NCBI RefSeq assembly: GCF_019343455.1 | Contig: NZ_CP049362.1 | Location: forward strand, 2,480,001 to 2,544,000 | Direction: 5' to 3' | Origin: Alcaligenes ammonioxydans | GTDB taxonomy: Bacteria; Pseudomonadota; Gammaproteobacteria; Burkholderiales; Burkholderiaceae_B | Length of the DNA: 64,000 bases | Shown: positions 28,688 through 38,581 of the stretch, piece by piece | How the letters are laid out: each line of letters starts with the position of its first letter | Numbering within the stretch: position 1 is the first letter of the stretch | Position numbers and translations under genes: made by a program | The notes under the pieces: model-generated | Database searches by the model: none | Seen by the model: the letters and a program-made list of their open reading frames with translations, nothing else | Told to the model about the DNA's origin: nothing

Positions 28688-30775
28688 TCACGCTCCTGCT
28701 GTTGCCTGAGCCGGCAAAGGCTCATACAGCGTCTCGGCTGAATGTGGCACGGCACTGCGGCGCGCGTTCAACACGCAACGTATGCCAAAGAACACCATGC
28801 TCACAACCACAAAAATGAACAAGCCGCATAAGGTCGAGTTCACATAATCGTTGAAAATAACCTGCTGCATCTGCTCCAGCGATTTGGCAGGAGCCATGAC
28901 CGTTTGTTCGGCCAGACCTTGTTGATACACCTTGGCATGCGCCAGAAAGCCGATCTTGGGATCAGGGTGAAACATCTTCTGAAAGCCGGCAAACAGCGTG
29001 CAGATCAACAGCCAGATAGTAGGAACCACGGTCACCCAGGCGTAGCGATCTTTCTTCATCTTAAAGAGCACCACCGTCCCCAGCACCAATGCCACTGCCG
29101 CCAGCATCTGGTTGGCAATACCGAACAAAGGCCACAACGTATTGATGCCACCCAACGGATCAACCACCCCCTGATACAGGAAATAGCCCCACGCCGCCAC
29201 GCACAAGGACGTGGCAATCAGGTTAGCGACCAAGGACTCGGTACGGCGCAAGCCCGGTACGAAGGTGCCCATCAGATCCTGCAGCATGAAGCGGCCGGCA
29301 CGGGTGCCGGCATCCACGGCAGTCAGGATGAACAGGGCCTCGAACAGAATCGCAAAGTGATACCAGAAACTCATCATCGCCGGCCCGCCGATGACATTAT
29401 GCAAGATGAAGGCCATGCCTACCGCCAGGGTAGGAGCACCACCCGCACGCGAAATAATGCTGTTTTCACCCACGTCGCTGGCCATCTGGGTCAGATCGGC
29501 CGGCGTAATCAGAAAGCCCCAGCTGGACACCACTTGCGCGGCCTGTTCAGGAGTCGTGCCAATCAGGGCAGCCGGGCTGTTCATGGCGTAGTAAATGCCG
29601 GGTTCGATCACGCAAGCAGCGACCAAAGCCATGATGGCCACAAAGGATTCCATCAGCATGCCGCCGTAACCGATATAGCGCGCCTGGGTTTCGTTTTCGA
29701 TCATCTTGGGTGTGGTGCCCGAGGAAATCAAGGCGTGGAAACCGGACACGGCACCGCAAGCAATGGTGATGAACAGGAAGGGGAACAAGCTGCCGGACCA
29801 GACCGGTCCTGTGCCATCAATAAATTTGGTGGTCGCTGGCATTTTCAGATCGGGCGCCACAATTACAATACCGATGGCCAGCCCCACAATCGTGCCGATT
29901 TTCAGGAAGGTGGACAGATAGTCACGCGGAGCCAGCAGCAGCCAAACGGGCAGCACAGCGGCAATAAAGCCATAAATAATCAGTGCCCAGGTCAGCTCTT
30001 CGCCATTCAACGTGAAGAACGGCCCCCAGGTGGGGTGCGCGGCCACGTCCTGGCCGTACACAATCGCGGCCAGCAGAAAGATCAGCCCGATCACCGAGAC
30101 CTCGCCAATACGGCCCGGCCGCAGGAAGCGCAGATAAATCCCCATGAAAATGGCTAGCGGAATCGTCGCTGCCACCGTAAAGGTGCCCCACGGTGAGTTG
30201 ATCAGGGCCTTGACCACAATCAGCGCCAGCACGGCCAGGATGATAACCATGATCATGAAGGCGCCAAACAGCGCAATGACGCCAGGCACCGTGCCCAGTT
30301 CGGACTTGATCAGATCCCCCAGCGAGCGCCCGTCGCGGCGCATGGAGATGAACAGAACGGTAAAGTCCTGCACGGCCCCCGCAAATACCACGCCGGCCAG
30401 AATCCAGAGCATACCGGGCAGATAACCCATTTGCGCAGCCAACACCGGCCCGACCAAGGGGCCCGCGCCAGCAATCGCCGCGAAGTGGTGACCAAAGAGC
30501 ACATGCTTATTGGTCGGTACATAGTCCAGACCATCGTTATGACGCCAGGCAGGCGTCATGCGGGTGGCGTCCAGCTCAAAGACCTTACGAGCAATGAAAC
30601 GGCTGTAGTAACGATAGGCAATCAAATAGACGCAGACTGCGGCGACTACGATCCATAGAGCATTGATGCTCTCCCCCCGGCTTAGCGCCACCGTTCCCAG
30701 GGCAAAGGCCCCCAGCACCGCAACCAGCACCCAAATCAGATGCTGTTTTATAAAACCGCCCTCTTCTCTGCTCAT
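28688..30775 (-). CDS. cstA: CstA-family carbon starvation protein / pyruvate transporter
   Basis: A 695-residue polytopic membrane protein (about 16-18 helices) with conserved FGHHFAAIAGAGPLVGPVLAAQMGY, DFTVLFISMRRDGRSLGDLI and FHALISSGTTPKM. CstA/BtsT relatives import pyruvate and perhaps peptides during carbon limitation. The ATG at 30775 has GGAGG 5 bases upstream. The operon is cstA-ybdD. A GC-rich UUCG-loop hairpin lies ~215 bp upstream in the presumed leader. Confidence 0.94.
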   Translation of the reverse strand: MSREEGGFIKQHLIWVLVAVLGAFALGTVALSRGESINALWIVVAAVCVYLIAYRYYSRFIARKVFELDATRMTPAWRHNDGLDYVPTNKHVLFGHHFAAIAGAGPLVGPVLAAQMGYLPGMLWILAGVVFAGAVQDFTVLFISMRRDGRSLGDLIKSELGTVPGVIALFGAFMIMVIILAVLALIVVKALINSPWGTFTVAATIPLAIFMGIYLRFLRPGRIGEVSVIGLIFLLAAIVYGQDVAAHPTWGPFFTLNGEELTWALIIYGFIAAVLPVWLLLAPRDYLSTFLKIGTIVGLAIGIVIVAPDLKMPATTKFIDGTGPVWSGSLFPFLFITIACGAVSGFHALISSGTTPKMIENETQARYIGYGGMLMESFVAIMALVAACVIEPGIYYAMNSPAALIGTTPEQAAQVVSSWGFLITPADLTQMASDVGENSIISRAGGAPTLAVGMAFILHNVIGGPAMMSFWYHFAILFEALFILTAVDAGTRAGRFMLQDLMGTFVPGLRRTESLVANLIATSLCVAAWGYFLYQGVVDPLGGINTLWPLFGIANQMLAAVALVLGTVVLFKMKKDRYAWVTVVPTIWLLICTLFAGFQKMFHPDPKIGFLAHAKVYQQGLAEQTVMAPAKSLEQMQQVIFNDYVNSTLCGLFIFVVVSMVFFGIRCVLNARRSAVPHSAETLYEPLPAQATAGA

Positions 30776-31294
30776 AGAGCCTCCACGATTTTGCATTAAG
30801 TAAGTCTGTCACCAACTTTTTTCCGGCTGTACTTCTGATCTGAAGAAGTCGCCAGCTGCCGGTACAAGAGGCGCAGCACCGCGTAGGATGAGCACTCTTG
30901 CTGGGACCGCACAGTGTTCTTGATACCGTGCATTTCCCGCACCAGCAGGGTTTGAAAGCGCCGTAAAGCGCACTTTCCAAAAAGGTGTCGGCGCGCCCGA
31001 AGGCGCGCCGAACTCATTCATGAATCAATCTGGGGTAGGCACAAGCCAGGCGCTTTTGAGAGGACAAGCGCTCTTTAATCCTTGGGAGCATAGTAAAAAC
31101 ACGTACTCAAGACACCACGCATTTTCCCTAAGACCAAACTCTTTACTTATATATAAATTCTAATCAGTTCTTTTGGTCGATAGTTTCTATCCATTTAATT
31201 TGAGTACGAATGATTTTATGCGCTATGATTTCCCTGCAAATCTTTCGTAAAACAAATCATTCATAACGAAATGGTAAAGGCGAGAAAAGGACTC
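30776..31294. other. Divergent control region of cstA and ehuB
   Basis: This 519-bp gap contains a perfect 10-bp stem with CGAA/TTCG loop (30988-31011). On the ehuB side it has GAATGATTT (31208-31216), a direct partial copy ATGATTT (31225-31231) and the inverted copy AAATCATTC (31254-31262). The minus-strand frame from 31017 to 30796 has no ribosome site and no recognised family, so I do not call it. Promoters of both divergent units should lie here. Confidence 0.5.
30988..31011 (-). repeat. 10-bp GC-rich hairpin with UUCG loop upstream of cstA
   Basis: TCGGCGCGCC / GGCGCGCCGA form a perfect stem around CGAA (TTCG on the minus strand). On the minus strand ACACCTTTTT follows, so it might act as a terminator or leader element. 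Confidence 0.4.
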
Positions 31295-32161
31295 ATGATG
31301 AAACTACACTCCAAGCCCCTCTGCGCGCTGGCCTTGGCCCTGCTGGGCACCGTCGCTGCCGCCTCCAGCGCCCACGCGGTCACGCTGGAACAAGTCAAAG
31401 AGCGCGGCGTGATTCGCGTCGCCGTTGCAAATGAAATTCCTTACGGTTACATGGACATGTCCGGCAAGGCTCAGGGCGCAGGCCCTGAAGTGGCGCAAGC
31501 CATCCTGGAGCGTCTGGGCATCAAGGAAATCAAATGGGAAACCGCCAACTTCGGCTCCCTGATTCCCGGCCTGCAAGCCAAGCGCTTTGATATGGTGGCC
31601 GCTGAAATGGCCATCCTGCCGCAACGCTGCAATACCGTGCTGTTCTCCGAGCCCAACAGCTCGTATGGTGAAGGCCTGCTCGTGGCCAAGGGCAATCCCA
31701 AAAACATTCACGCCTACGAGGACTTTGCCAAGACCGATCACAAGATCGCCATCATGGCCGGTGCCGATCAATTGGAAATGATGCAGGCCCTGGGCGTACC
31801 CGATGATCGCATGATCACGATTTCCAACAACGCGGATGCCATCTCTACCGTCGCCACGGGTCGTGCCGACGCCTATGCTGCCACCGGCCAGACCGTCAGT
31901 GACCTGGCATCCAAAGGGAGCGGCAAGGTGGAACTGGCCGCCGAATTCAAGGACCCCGTCATCAACGGCATTCCGGTTCGCAGCTGGGGCGGTTTTGCTT
32001 TTGCCAAGGAATCCGAAGATCTGCGCGACGCAGTGAACAAGGAGCTGGCCGAATTCAAGAAAACCGAGGAATGGAAAGCGATCCTCGACAAGCACGGCTT
32101 TACCGAGGAAGACGCCAAGCACTCGTTTGAAAAATCCTCGGAACAGCTGTGTAAAGCCTGA
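31295..32161 (+). CDS. ehuB: Ectoine/hydroxyectoine ABC transporter substrate-binding protein
   Basis: A 288-residue periplasmic solute-binding protein of family 3. It has a signal peptide ending AHA-VTLEQV, then the binding lobes (RGVIRVAVANEIPYGYMDMSGKAQGAGPEVAQ and the FDMVAAEMAILPQRCNTVLFSEP segment). Annotation as EhuB rests on the sequence pattern and on its position facing the ectoine operon. Two adjacent ATGs (31295 and 31298) follow AAAGGACTC. It is first in ehuBCDA. Confidence 0.9.
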   Translation: MMKLHSKPLCALALALLGTVAAASSAHAVTLEQVKERGVIRVAVANEIPYGYMDMSGKAQGAGPEVAQAILERLGIKEIKWETANFGSLIPGLQAKRFDMVAAEMAILPQRCNTVLFSEPNSSYGEGLLVAKGNPKNIHAYEDFAKTDHKIAIMAGADQLEMMQALGVPDDRMITISNNADAISTVATGRADAYAATGQTVSDLASKGSGKVELAAEFKDPVINGIPVRSWGGFAFAKESEDLRDAVNKELAEFKKTEEWKAILDKHGFTEEDAKHSFEKSSEQLCKA

Positions 32162-32263
32162 TCCTTCACCTGCGGGTAAGGCGGCCGCACGAACCTGCGT
32201 AGCCCCTCGCAAGGGCCCATTTCGCACCGGGAGTGCCCCGCCTGCCCTTGTCCGGAATCTGAT

Positions 32264-32935
32264 ATGGATTGGTTAAGTTACAGCTCGGCCCTGATGGAAG
32301 GGGCCTGGGTCACCATACAGCTCACCCTGTACTCAACGGTCGTGGGGGCCATCGCCGCCTTCGCGCTGGGTATAGGCAGGCTATCGCGATCTGTGGTCCT
32401 GCGCTCCTTGTCCATCACCGTTATCGAGGTGTTTCGCGGCACCTCTTTGTTGGTACAGCTATTCTGGCTGTACTTTGCCTTGCCGATTCTGGGCGAGTCG
32501 CTCGGTCTGGACTGGCGGCTGGACCCGGTCGTGGCTGGAACCCTGGCATTGGGCCTGAACATTGGCGCTTATGGGGCCGAAGTGGTGCGCGGCGCTATCC
32601 AGGCCGTACCGCATTCTCAACTGGAAGCCGCCAAGGCCCTGGACTTTACAGAACGCCAAACCCTGTGGCGCATCAGCCTGCCCCAGGCCATTCCAGAGAT
32701 GATGCCCAGTTTCGGAAATCTGGCCGTGCAGAACCTGAAGGATACAGCCCTGGTCTCCCTGATCAGCTTGGGGGACTTGAGCTTTAGAGCTGAACAAATA
32801 CGCAACTTCACCCAAGACAGCACCACCATCTACACCCTGCTTTTGCTGATGTACTTTGGCATGGCATTGGTACTGACCGTCCTGATGAAATTGCTGGAGC
32901 GCGCAACCGGCCGCTGGCGCGCGCAAAGGAGCTGA
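32264..32935 (+). CDS. ehuC: Ectoine/hydroxyectoine ABC transporter permease
   Basis: A 223-residue inner-membrane permease of the His/Glu/Gln/Arg/opine class. It has five or so helices and the EAA loop (EAAKALDFTERQTLWRISLPQAIPEMMPSFGN) that contacts the ATPase. It pairs with EhuD to form the channel. It starts 102 bp after ehuB, and its stop is two bases before the ehuD start codon. Confidence 0.92.
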   Translation: MDWLSYSSALMEGAWVTIQLTLYSTVVGAIAAFALGIGRLSRSVVLRSLSITVIEVFRGTSLLVQLFWLYFALPILGESLGLDWRLDPVVAGTLALGLNIGAYGAEVVRGAIQAVPHSQLEAAKALDFTERQTLWRISLPQAIPEMMPSFGNLAVQNLKDTALVSLISLGDLSFRAEQIRNFTQDSTTIYTLLLLMYFGMALVLTVLMKLLERATGRWRAQRS

Positions 32936-32937
32936 AC

Positions 32938-33630
32938 ATGCTGTTTGGTATTGAATGGGACACCAGCAGCAATGGAGCATTTGCGCTGTCTATCCTGCCT
33001 ATCCTGCTCAAAGGTTTATGGGTGACCATCCAGGCCGCCGTGCTGGGTTTTGGTGTTGCCGCCGTGTTAGGACTGATTCTGGCAGGCCTGAAAAGCGTGC
33101 GTCTGCGCCTGATCTCCTGGCCCGCCTATGTGTTGACCGAGTTCCTGCGCGACACGCCATTGCTGGTGCAATTGTTTTTCCTGTACTACGTACTGCCGGA
33201 CTACGGCATCGTGCTGCCCGCCTTCCTGACCGGCGCGCTGGCACTGGGTGTGCAGTACAGCGCATATCTGTCGGAAGTTTATCGGGCCGGTCTGGAATCC
33301 GTCACCCACGGGCAGACTGAAGCTGCCCGTGCGCTGGATATTTCCCCATTGCGCACCTTTATGGTCATCACCCTGCCCCAGGCCATCCCCCGCATCATTC
33401 CAGCCATGGGCAACTACTTGGTATCCATCATGAAAGACGTGCCCGTGCTTTCTGTTGTATCGGTGCTGGAAGTGCTGAATGTGGCCAAGATTATTGGTGA
33501 CCGTACCTTTAACTACATCATTCCCCTGTCCATGGTGGGCGGCCTGTACCTGCTGCTGACCCTGCTGGCTTCAGCGGGGATACGAGCACTGGACCAACGT
33601 TTGCCCAAGCAAGGAATCCCTCTGCGATGA
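32938..33630 (+). CDS. ehuD: Ectoine/hydroxyectoine ABC transporter permease
   Basis: A 230-residue second permease with EAA loop [32 protein letters not shown] and helices typical of the HisM/GltK group ([28 protein letters not shown]). Its last codons overlap the ehuA start by four bases (ATGA), indicating translational coupling. Confidence 0.93.
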   Translation: MLFGIEWDTSSNGAFALSILPILLKGLWVTIQAAVLGFGVAAVLGLILAGLKSVRLRLISWPAYVLTEFLRDTPLLVQLFFLYYVLPDYGIVLPAFLTGALALGVQYSAYLSEVYRAGLESVTHGQTEAARALDISPLRTFMVITLPQAIPRIIPAMGNYLVSIMKDVPVLSVVSVLEVLNVAKIIGDRTFNYIIPLSMVGGLYLLLTLLASAGIRALDQRLPKQGIPLR

Positions 33631-34415
33631 TCGACACACTCTCCAAGCCCATCATTGAATTTGAGCATGTCACCAAAAAATTCGGTGACGTCACCGTACT
33701 GGATGCATTGAACTTTCAAGTCAGGCGGGGTGAAAAAGTCACTATTATCGGCCCCTCAGGATCGGGCAAATCAACGGTGCTACGTATCCTGATGACGCTG
33801 GAAACCATAGACGACGGCGTCATTACAGTCGCGGGCAAACCCCTGTGGCATGAACGTGTCAACGACCAGTTGGTCCCCGCCAGCCAAAAGCATTTGCGCG
33901 AAATGCGCAAGGAAATGGGAATGGTATTTCAGCAGTTCAATCTGTTCCCTCACATGACCGTAATGCGCAACGTGACCGAAGCCCCCATGCATGTACTGGG
34001 CCTGTCCAAAGAGCAAGCGCGCGAACGAGCCACCAAATACCTGGATCTGGTGGGTCTGATCGACCATGCGGACAAATTCCCCAGTCAGCTCTCGGGCGGT
34101 CAGCAACAACGTGTGGGCATTGCCCGCGCTCTGGCCATGGAGCCGAACATTTTGCTGTTCGATGAGCCCACCTCGGCACTGGACCCGGAACTGGTCGGCG
34201 AAGTGCTGGGCGTGATTCAGAAGCTGAGCCAGGAACAGGATCTGACCATCTTGCTGGTGACCCACGAAATGCAATTTGCCAAGGAGGTGTCAGACCGCGT
34301 CTGTTTCTTTGACAAAGGCGTGATCGTGGAATCCGGTCCGCCAGAGCAAGTGTTCTGTCACCCGCAGGAAGCACGGACCCAGGCCTTTTTGAGCAATTTC
34401 ATTCAAGCGGCGTAG
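33627..34415 (+). CDS. ehuA: Ectoine/hydroxyectoine ABC transporter ATP-binding protein
   Basis: The 262-residue ATPase has Walker [10 protein letters not shown], a Q-loop ([18 protein letters not shown]), signature [16 protein letters not shown], Walker [15 protein letters not shown] and H-loop VTHEM. It powers import by EhuBCD. Gene order here is B-C-D-A with ehuA last, differing from the ehuABCD order described in Sinorhizobium. It converges on ectD. Confidence 0.94.
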   Translation: MIDTLSKPIIEFEHVTKKFGDVTVLDALNFQVRRGEKVTIIGPSGSGKSTVLRILMTLETIDDGVITVAGKPLWHERVNDQLVPASQKHLREMRKEMGMVFQQFNLFPHMTVMRNVTEAPMHVLGLSKEQARERATKYLDLVGLIDHADKFPSQLSGGQQQRVGIARALAMEPNILLFDEPTSALDPELVGEVLGVIQKLSQEQDLTILLVTHEMQFAKEVSDRVCFFDKGVIVESGPPEQVFCHPQEARTQAFLSNFIQAA

Positions 34416-34762
34416 TCAATCCCCAGTGGTGGGCCACTTCTGCCACTGAGATGCTCCTCTTTAGCGACGCTGGCGGCAAGGTGAGGCTTCAAGCCGTTTA
34501 CACCATGCACCCGCTGGCACTCAAGGCTGAGGCACTCGTCCATCCCAATGCCGTGGTAACCAAGGGCCTGGCGGCCCCGCACCCGTCAGGCCTGCCTGCC
34601 GTATCGTGGCGCCCTCTCGAGTGTCTGACCTGCGCTTTTCTGAGCGTCAGAACCTGAGTCTGCCACTGAAAACCTGCCCATACAAAAAAACGCCCCCCGG
34701 AAATAAATCCAGGGAGCGTTTTATCGAGCCAAGGTCTCAAAAACTACAGACCCTCCGCTTGT
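34416..34762. other. Convergent gap between ehuA and ectD
   Basis: About 347 bp. A short AGTGG-CCACT hairpin (34424-34438) follows ehuA, and a strong terminator at 34687-34722 follows ectD. The remaining ~250 bp are GC-rich with no gene I can support. Confidence 0.5.
34687..34722. terminator. Intrinsic terminator of the ectoine operon
   Basis: A 15-bp stem (34687-34701 / 34708-34722) with two G-U wobbles in the minus-strand RNA and a 6-nt loop is followed on the minus strand by TTTTTTTG, 41 bp after ectD. The plus strand also offers TTTTATC. Confidence 0.88.
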
Positions 34763-35689
34763 TCAAGACTCCAACAGCGGCCCATCCAATGGCTTAAGGA
34801 CGGGGAAATGTCCACGTGTGGCTACATGTGCAGGCCGAGGGGTCAGACCCTGCTTGGGCTCACCCACACAATTTTCCACGCTATTGTAGACCGTGAACAC
34901 ATTGGCTCGTGGCCAAGGCGAAATATTGCTGGCTGAACCATGCAAGGTATTGCAGTCAAAAAAGATCACGGAACCGGCTTTGGCCGTAATGGCTTCGATT
35001 CCGCCCTGATCGACCAGCAAACGCAAGCTGATCGGGTCAGGCACGCCATACTCCTGCTTGCGCAAGGACTCCTTGTAGTGATTGTCCGGCGTCTGCCCAG
35101 TGCAGGAAATGAACTGACGGTGTGAACCCGGCACCAGCATCAGTGGCCCATTGCACACATTATTGTCCGTAAGCAGCACCGAACAACTCAAGGCGCGCAT
35201 TTGGGGCATCCCGTCTTCAATATGCCAGGTCTCGAAGTCCGAATGCCAATAGAACTCCTTGCCGGTAAAGCCCGGCTTCAGGTTGGCACGGGACTGATGC
35301 ACATAGACTTCCGAGCCCAGAATCTGGCGGGCCACATCCAGCACCCGCGGGTCCCGCACCAGGCGGGCAATCAGGTCGCTCAGCTCATGCACCCGAAAGA
35401 TCGAACGCACCGCCTGGCTGCCCTTTTCAACCACGGCTTCTTCACGCGACAAAATGGCGGGGTCTGCACTCATGGCCTGGACATTACTCAGCAGCGCCTG
35501 CACTTCCTGCGCATTGAACAAGTCAGGCAACAGCAAAAAGCCATTGTCCTCATATTCGCGCAGTTGGGCCCGATTCAAGGGCTGGCTACCTACCGGGTCC
35601 GGATACACCACCGGCTCCTGACGGCTGACGATGGCCGCCGTTCGTTCTGTACGGGATGTGTACAGATCGCTCATGGTCACTGTCATCAT
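34763..35689 (-). CDS. ectD: Ectoine hydroxylase
   Basis: The 308-residue Fe(II)/2-oxoglutarate dioxygenase converts ectoine to 5-hydroxyectoine. The EctD signature is intact: FYWHSDFETWHIEDGMP with iron ligands H149 and D151, and the third ligand H250 in DCNTLHGSASNISPWPR. Two ATGs (35689, 35686) follow AAGGAGAGC. It lies 15 bp after ectC, last in ectRABCD. No ask_ect aspartokinase gene follows it, since a terminator comes next. Confidence 0.96.
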   Translation of the reverse strand: MMTVTMSDLYTSRTERTAAIVSRQEPVVYPDPVGSQPLNRAQLREYEDNGFLLLPDLFNAQEVQALLSNVQAMSADPAILSREEAVVEKGSQAVRSIFRVHELSDLIARLVRDPRVLDVARQILGSEVYVHQSRANLKPGFTGKEFYWHSDFETWHIEDGMPQMRALSCSVLLTDNNVCNGPLMLVPGSHRQFISCTGQTPDNHYKESLRKQEYGVPDPISLRLLVDQGGIEAITAKAGSVIFFDCNTLHGSASNISPWPRANVFTVYNSVENCVGEPKQGLTPRPAHVATRGHFPVLKPLDGPLLES

Positions 35690-35704
35690 GCTCTCCTTAA
35701 GATG

Positions 35705-36097
35705 TCAGTCTTCCACAATAGCGGGATAGACCCCTTTCTCATCGTGAACTTCCTGACCGGTCAAGGGCGGATTGAACACGCATATCACCCGCAATGGCTC
35801 CTTGCCACCGCGCAGATAGTGCTCATCGTGCTGATCCAGGGCGTAGACCACGCCTGGCCCCAACTCGTACTTCTTGCCGTCGGCTACCGTTTCAATTTCA
35901 CCGTCGCCTTCAATGCACCACACCGCCTCCAAATGATTCTGGTAGTGGATGTGCGTCTCAGTGCCCGGAAAAATAACGGTTTCGTGAAAAGAAAAGCCCA
36001 TGCCGTCTTTCTTGAGCAAGACACGGCGACTGACCCAGGTGTCCGTGCGCACCTCGTCACGGGTTCCAATCACATCTTTGACGTTTTTGACCAGCAT
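35705..36097 (-). CDS. ectC: L-ectoine synthase
   Basis: The 130-residue cupin enzyme cyclises N-gamma-acetyl-diaminobutyrate to ectoine. Seen: [49 protein letters not shown], including the metal-binding Glu/Tyr/His region, and a C-terminal FNPPLTG block. Its ATG overlaps the ectB stop by one base (TGATG), implying coupled translation. An in-frame start upstream (36154) lies inside ectB and is not used. Confidence 0.96.
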   Translation of the reverse strand: MLVKNVKDVIGTRDEVRTDTWVSRRVLLKKDGMGFSFHETVIFPGTETHIHYQNHLEAVWCIEGDGEIETVADGKKYELGPGVVYALDQHDEHYLRGGKEPLRVICVFNPPLTGQEVHDEKGVYPAIVED

Positions 36098-37404
36098 CAG
36101 CGTGCTCCTCCAATCTTCAGAATCTTGGCCTGACTGCCGCGTTTGGACAGGCACTGGGCGACACTGCGCTCAATGATGTCCAGACCTTGGCTGAGCTCCT
36201 CGTTGCTGATCGTGAGCGCCGGCAGCAGCTTCAACACCTCGTCGTGGGCCCCCGAGGTCTCAATGACCAAACCCTGCTTGAAGGCCTGGGCCGCAATTTC
36301 ATTAGCCAGACCCGCACCGGGCGGCGTGACCAGACCTTGAATCAGTCCGCGTCCCCGCACACTCAAGCCCCGATCCGGGTAGCTGTGCACCAGATTTTCC
36401 AGCCAGTCGCGCACCTGTCGCTCCTTGGCCTGGATTTCCGTCTCGAAGTCCTCATTGGCCCAGTAACTTTCCAGAGCCTGGGCGGCCGTCACAAATGCCA
36501 GGTTATTGCCACGGAAGGTGCCGTTATGGGCGCTGGGCTTCCACACATCCAGCTCAGGGCGCAACAGGACCAAGGACATGGGCAAGCCAAAACCGGACAA
36601 CGATTTGGACAGTGTAATGATGTCAGGACTGATGCCGGCCTGTTCAAAGCTGAAGAAACGACCAGTACGACCACAACCGACCTGAATGTCATCGACAATC
36701 AGCAACATGTCATGTTCGCGGCACAGGCGTTGCAACTCGCGCAACCAGCGCTGTGTGGCCACGTTCACGCCTCCTTCACCTTGCACGGTTTCCACGATGA
36801 CCGCGGCAGGATGGTCCAGGCCGCTGCTGGGGTCTTCCAGCAAGCGCTCCAGATAGGCCATCGTATTGACGTCCGGCCCCAGGTAACCGTCATACGGCAT
36901 AAACGAGGTATTGCCCAGGGCCACACCTGCCGCACTGCGGAACTTGGAATTTGCCGTCACTGCCAGGGAACCCGTGCTGACGCCGTGGAAACCGTGCGTA
37001 AAGGAAATCACATTCTGGCGCCCCTTGACCTGTCGCGCCAGTTTTAACGCCGCCTCCACGGCATTGGTGCCCGTCGGGCCCGTAAACTGCAGGCGATAAT
37101 TCCACCCGCGCGGTTTGAGCAGTATCTTGTCCACCGCTTCCAGAAAATACTTCTTGGCGCTGGTGGCCATATCCAAACCATGTACCAAGCCGTCGGTGTT
37201 CAGGTACTCAATCAGCTTTTCTTTCAAGTGGGGATTGTTATGCCCGTAATTGAGCGTACCGGCTCCACTGAAAAAATCGATGTATTGCCTGCCTGACTCG
37301 TCCTCCAAAACCGAGCCTCGGGCTTTGTTGAAAATGACCGGAAAGGACCGGACGTAGCCCCTTACTTCAGACTCCATCCGGTCGAATATTTTTAAGTCAG
37401 TCAT
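36097..37404 (-). CDS. ectB: Diaminobutyrate--2-oxoglutarate transaminase
   Basis: The 435-residue class III aminotransferase makes L-2,4-diaminobutyrate from aspartate semialdehyde and glutamate. Class III features: [55 protein letters not shown], and the PLP lysine in [12 protein letters not shown]. The start at 37404 has AGGAGAGG upstream. It follows ectA after a 95-bp spacer. Confidence 0.96.
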   Translation of the reverse strand: MTDLKIFDRMESEVRGYVRSFPVIFNKARGSVLEDESGRQYIDFFSGAGTLNYGHNNPHLKEKLIEYLNTDGLVHGLDMATSAKKYFLEAVDKILLKPRGWNYRLQFTGPTGTNAVEAALKLARQVKGRQNVISFTHGFHGVSTGSLAVTANSKFRSAAGVALGNTSFMPYDGYLGPDVNTMAYLERLLEDPSSGLDHPAAVIVETVQGEGGVNVATQRWLRELQRLCREHDMLLIVDDIQVGCGRTGRFFSFEQAGISPDIITLSKSLSGFGLPMSLVLLRPELDVWKPSAHNGTFRGNNLAFVTAAQALESYWANEDFETEIQAKERQVRDWLENLVHSYPDRGLSVRGRGLIQGLVTPPGAGLANEIAAQAFKQGLVIETSGAHDEVLKLLPALTISNEELSQGLDIIERSVAQCLSKRGSQAKILKIGGAR

Positions 37405-37499
37405 ATTTCCTCTCCTGGTTATAGAACGGCGTGTCTTGAGCCGACAAACAATAATCAGCGAACCAGACCGGCTCTACCGTTCTTTTGCGTAAAGTCCCC

Positions 37500-38057
37500 T
37501 TATCCTGAGTCCAAGGGGCCGATTCGTAATAGAGGTTCTGCCTCGTGTGCCTGCGCGGCAAACAAAGCAGTATCAAAAAATGCGTGTTCCTGCAGGGGTG
37601 CTCCCCAACGGCGCGCCATCGCTGCAAACAAGCCACGCGAGGCCAGGTTGCCGGGGCTGACTGTCGTTTCCAGAAAGCGCCAGTCACGGTCACTCAGACC
37701 TTGTCTTAAGTGTTCCAGCATGGCCTGTCCCAGACGCTGCCCACGGGCGCGCTCATGCACCGCCACTTGCCAGACAAAGAGCACATCGGGACGGTCGGGG
37801 AGAAAGTAGGCAGAGATGAAACCGTCTATTTGTTCCCCCCGCTGCGCAACAACGCAGGTCCGGGAAAAATGCTCGCTGAGCAGCAAATAGAGATATTCAG
37901 AATTCAGATCCAACGGTGGGCAGGCGGCAATCAGCTGATGGATGGCCGCCGCGTCACGCAGCACGGGCGCACGCAATACCAGCGCCGGAACAGCGGGGGC
38001 AGGCCCGGCAGCACCCACGCTGCCTGTCGCGCTGCCCGTATCCGGTCGGGCCGTCAC
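37500..38057 (-). CDS. ectA: Diaminobutyrate acetyltransferase
   Basis: A 185-residue GNAT enzyme that acetylates diaminobutyrate. It has the EctA block CPPLDLNSEYLYLLLSEHF, then AcCoA-binding motif A (VHERARGQRLGQAML) and FLETTVSPGN. An N-terminal Ala/Pro/Gly-rich extension (~1-28) precedes the GNAT fold; a shorter start is possible. The ATG overlaps the ectR stop (ATGA). Confidence 0.95.
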   Translation of the reverse strand: MTARPDTGSATGSVGAAGPAPAVPALVLRAPVLRDAAAIHQLIAACPPLDLNSEYLYLLLSEHFSRTCVVAQRGEQIDGFISAYFLPDRPDVLFVWQVAVHERARGQRLGQAMLEHLRQGLSDRDWRFLETTVSPGNLASRGLFAAMARRWGAPLQEHAFFDTALFAAQAHEAEPLLRIGPLDSG

Positions 38058-38581
38058 ACCACCAACCCGGATTCGGGGGGCACATCCCCTTCCGGGACCT
38101 CTAGAATAGGGGAAGCCGTCTCATCGGCCTCCAGCACGACATCCGGATCCGCATCAAGCAGGCGAACAATGCGCTCCAAGGACAGCGTCATGGTGGCTTG
38201 CTCCAGCTCAGGCAGCTCTTTGAGGGCGTCCGACAACTTCTTTTGCAACGGGGATGGTGTATCACGGGCCAAGGTCTTGCCTTCCGGTGTGGCACTGACA
38301 AATACAATGCGGCGGTCTTCCCGACCACGCTCACGCAACACCAGCTTCTTGTCTTCCAGACGATCCAGAATCCCCACTACGGTGCTGGGGCTGACGTGCA
38401 TTTCGCGACTGATGGCCGTCGCCGTCAAGGGCCCCTTCTCAATAATGGTGCGCAGGCAGATCAACTGGGGCGCGGTGATATTGCTGTACGCCGACAGCTG
38501 CCGGGAATGCAGGGCAATCGAGCGCGTGATCTGGCGCAAAGCCCGCAAAATTCGTAAATCGTAATGTTGATCCGTAGTCAT
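38054..38581 (-). CDS. ectR: MarR-family regulator of ectoine genes
   Basis: The 175-residue MarR protein has the winged helix QLICLRTIIEKGPLTATAISREMHVSPSTVVGILDRLEDKKLVLRERGREDRRIVFVSATPEGK, as in EctR. The C-terminus is acidic. It heads the ectRABCD operon and overlaps ectA by four bases, so it is co-transcribed with the genes it presumably controls, giving autoregulation. In Methylophaga EctR is a separately promoted repressor; the role here is inferred by homology and location. Confidence 0.9.
   Translation of the reverse strand: MTTDQHYDLRILRALRQITRSIALHSRQLSAYSNITAPQLICLRTIIEKGPLTATAISREMHVSPSTVVGILDRLEDKKLVLRERGREDRRIVFVSATPEGKTLARDTPSPLQKKLSDALKELPELEQATMTLSLERIVRLLDADPDVVLEADETASPILEVPEGDVPPESGLVV

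Noticed and set aside
30796..31017. Minus-strand frame between cstA and ehuB (73 codons)
   Set aside because: It begins in the GC-rich hairpin region without an SD, has no recognisable family, and fits better as the cstA leader.
34451..34657. Short frame in the gap after ehuA
   Set aside because: No ribosome site and no similarity to known proteins; composition matches GC-rich non-coding DNA.
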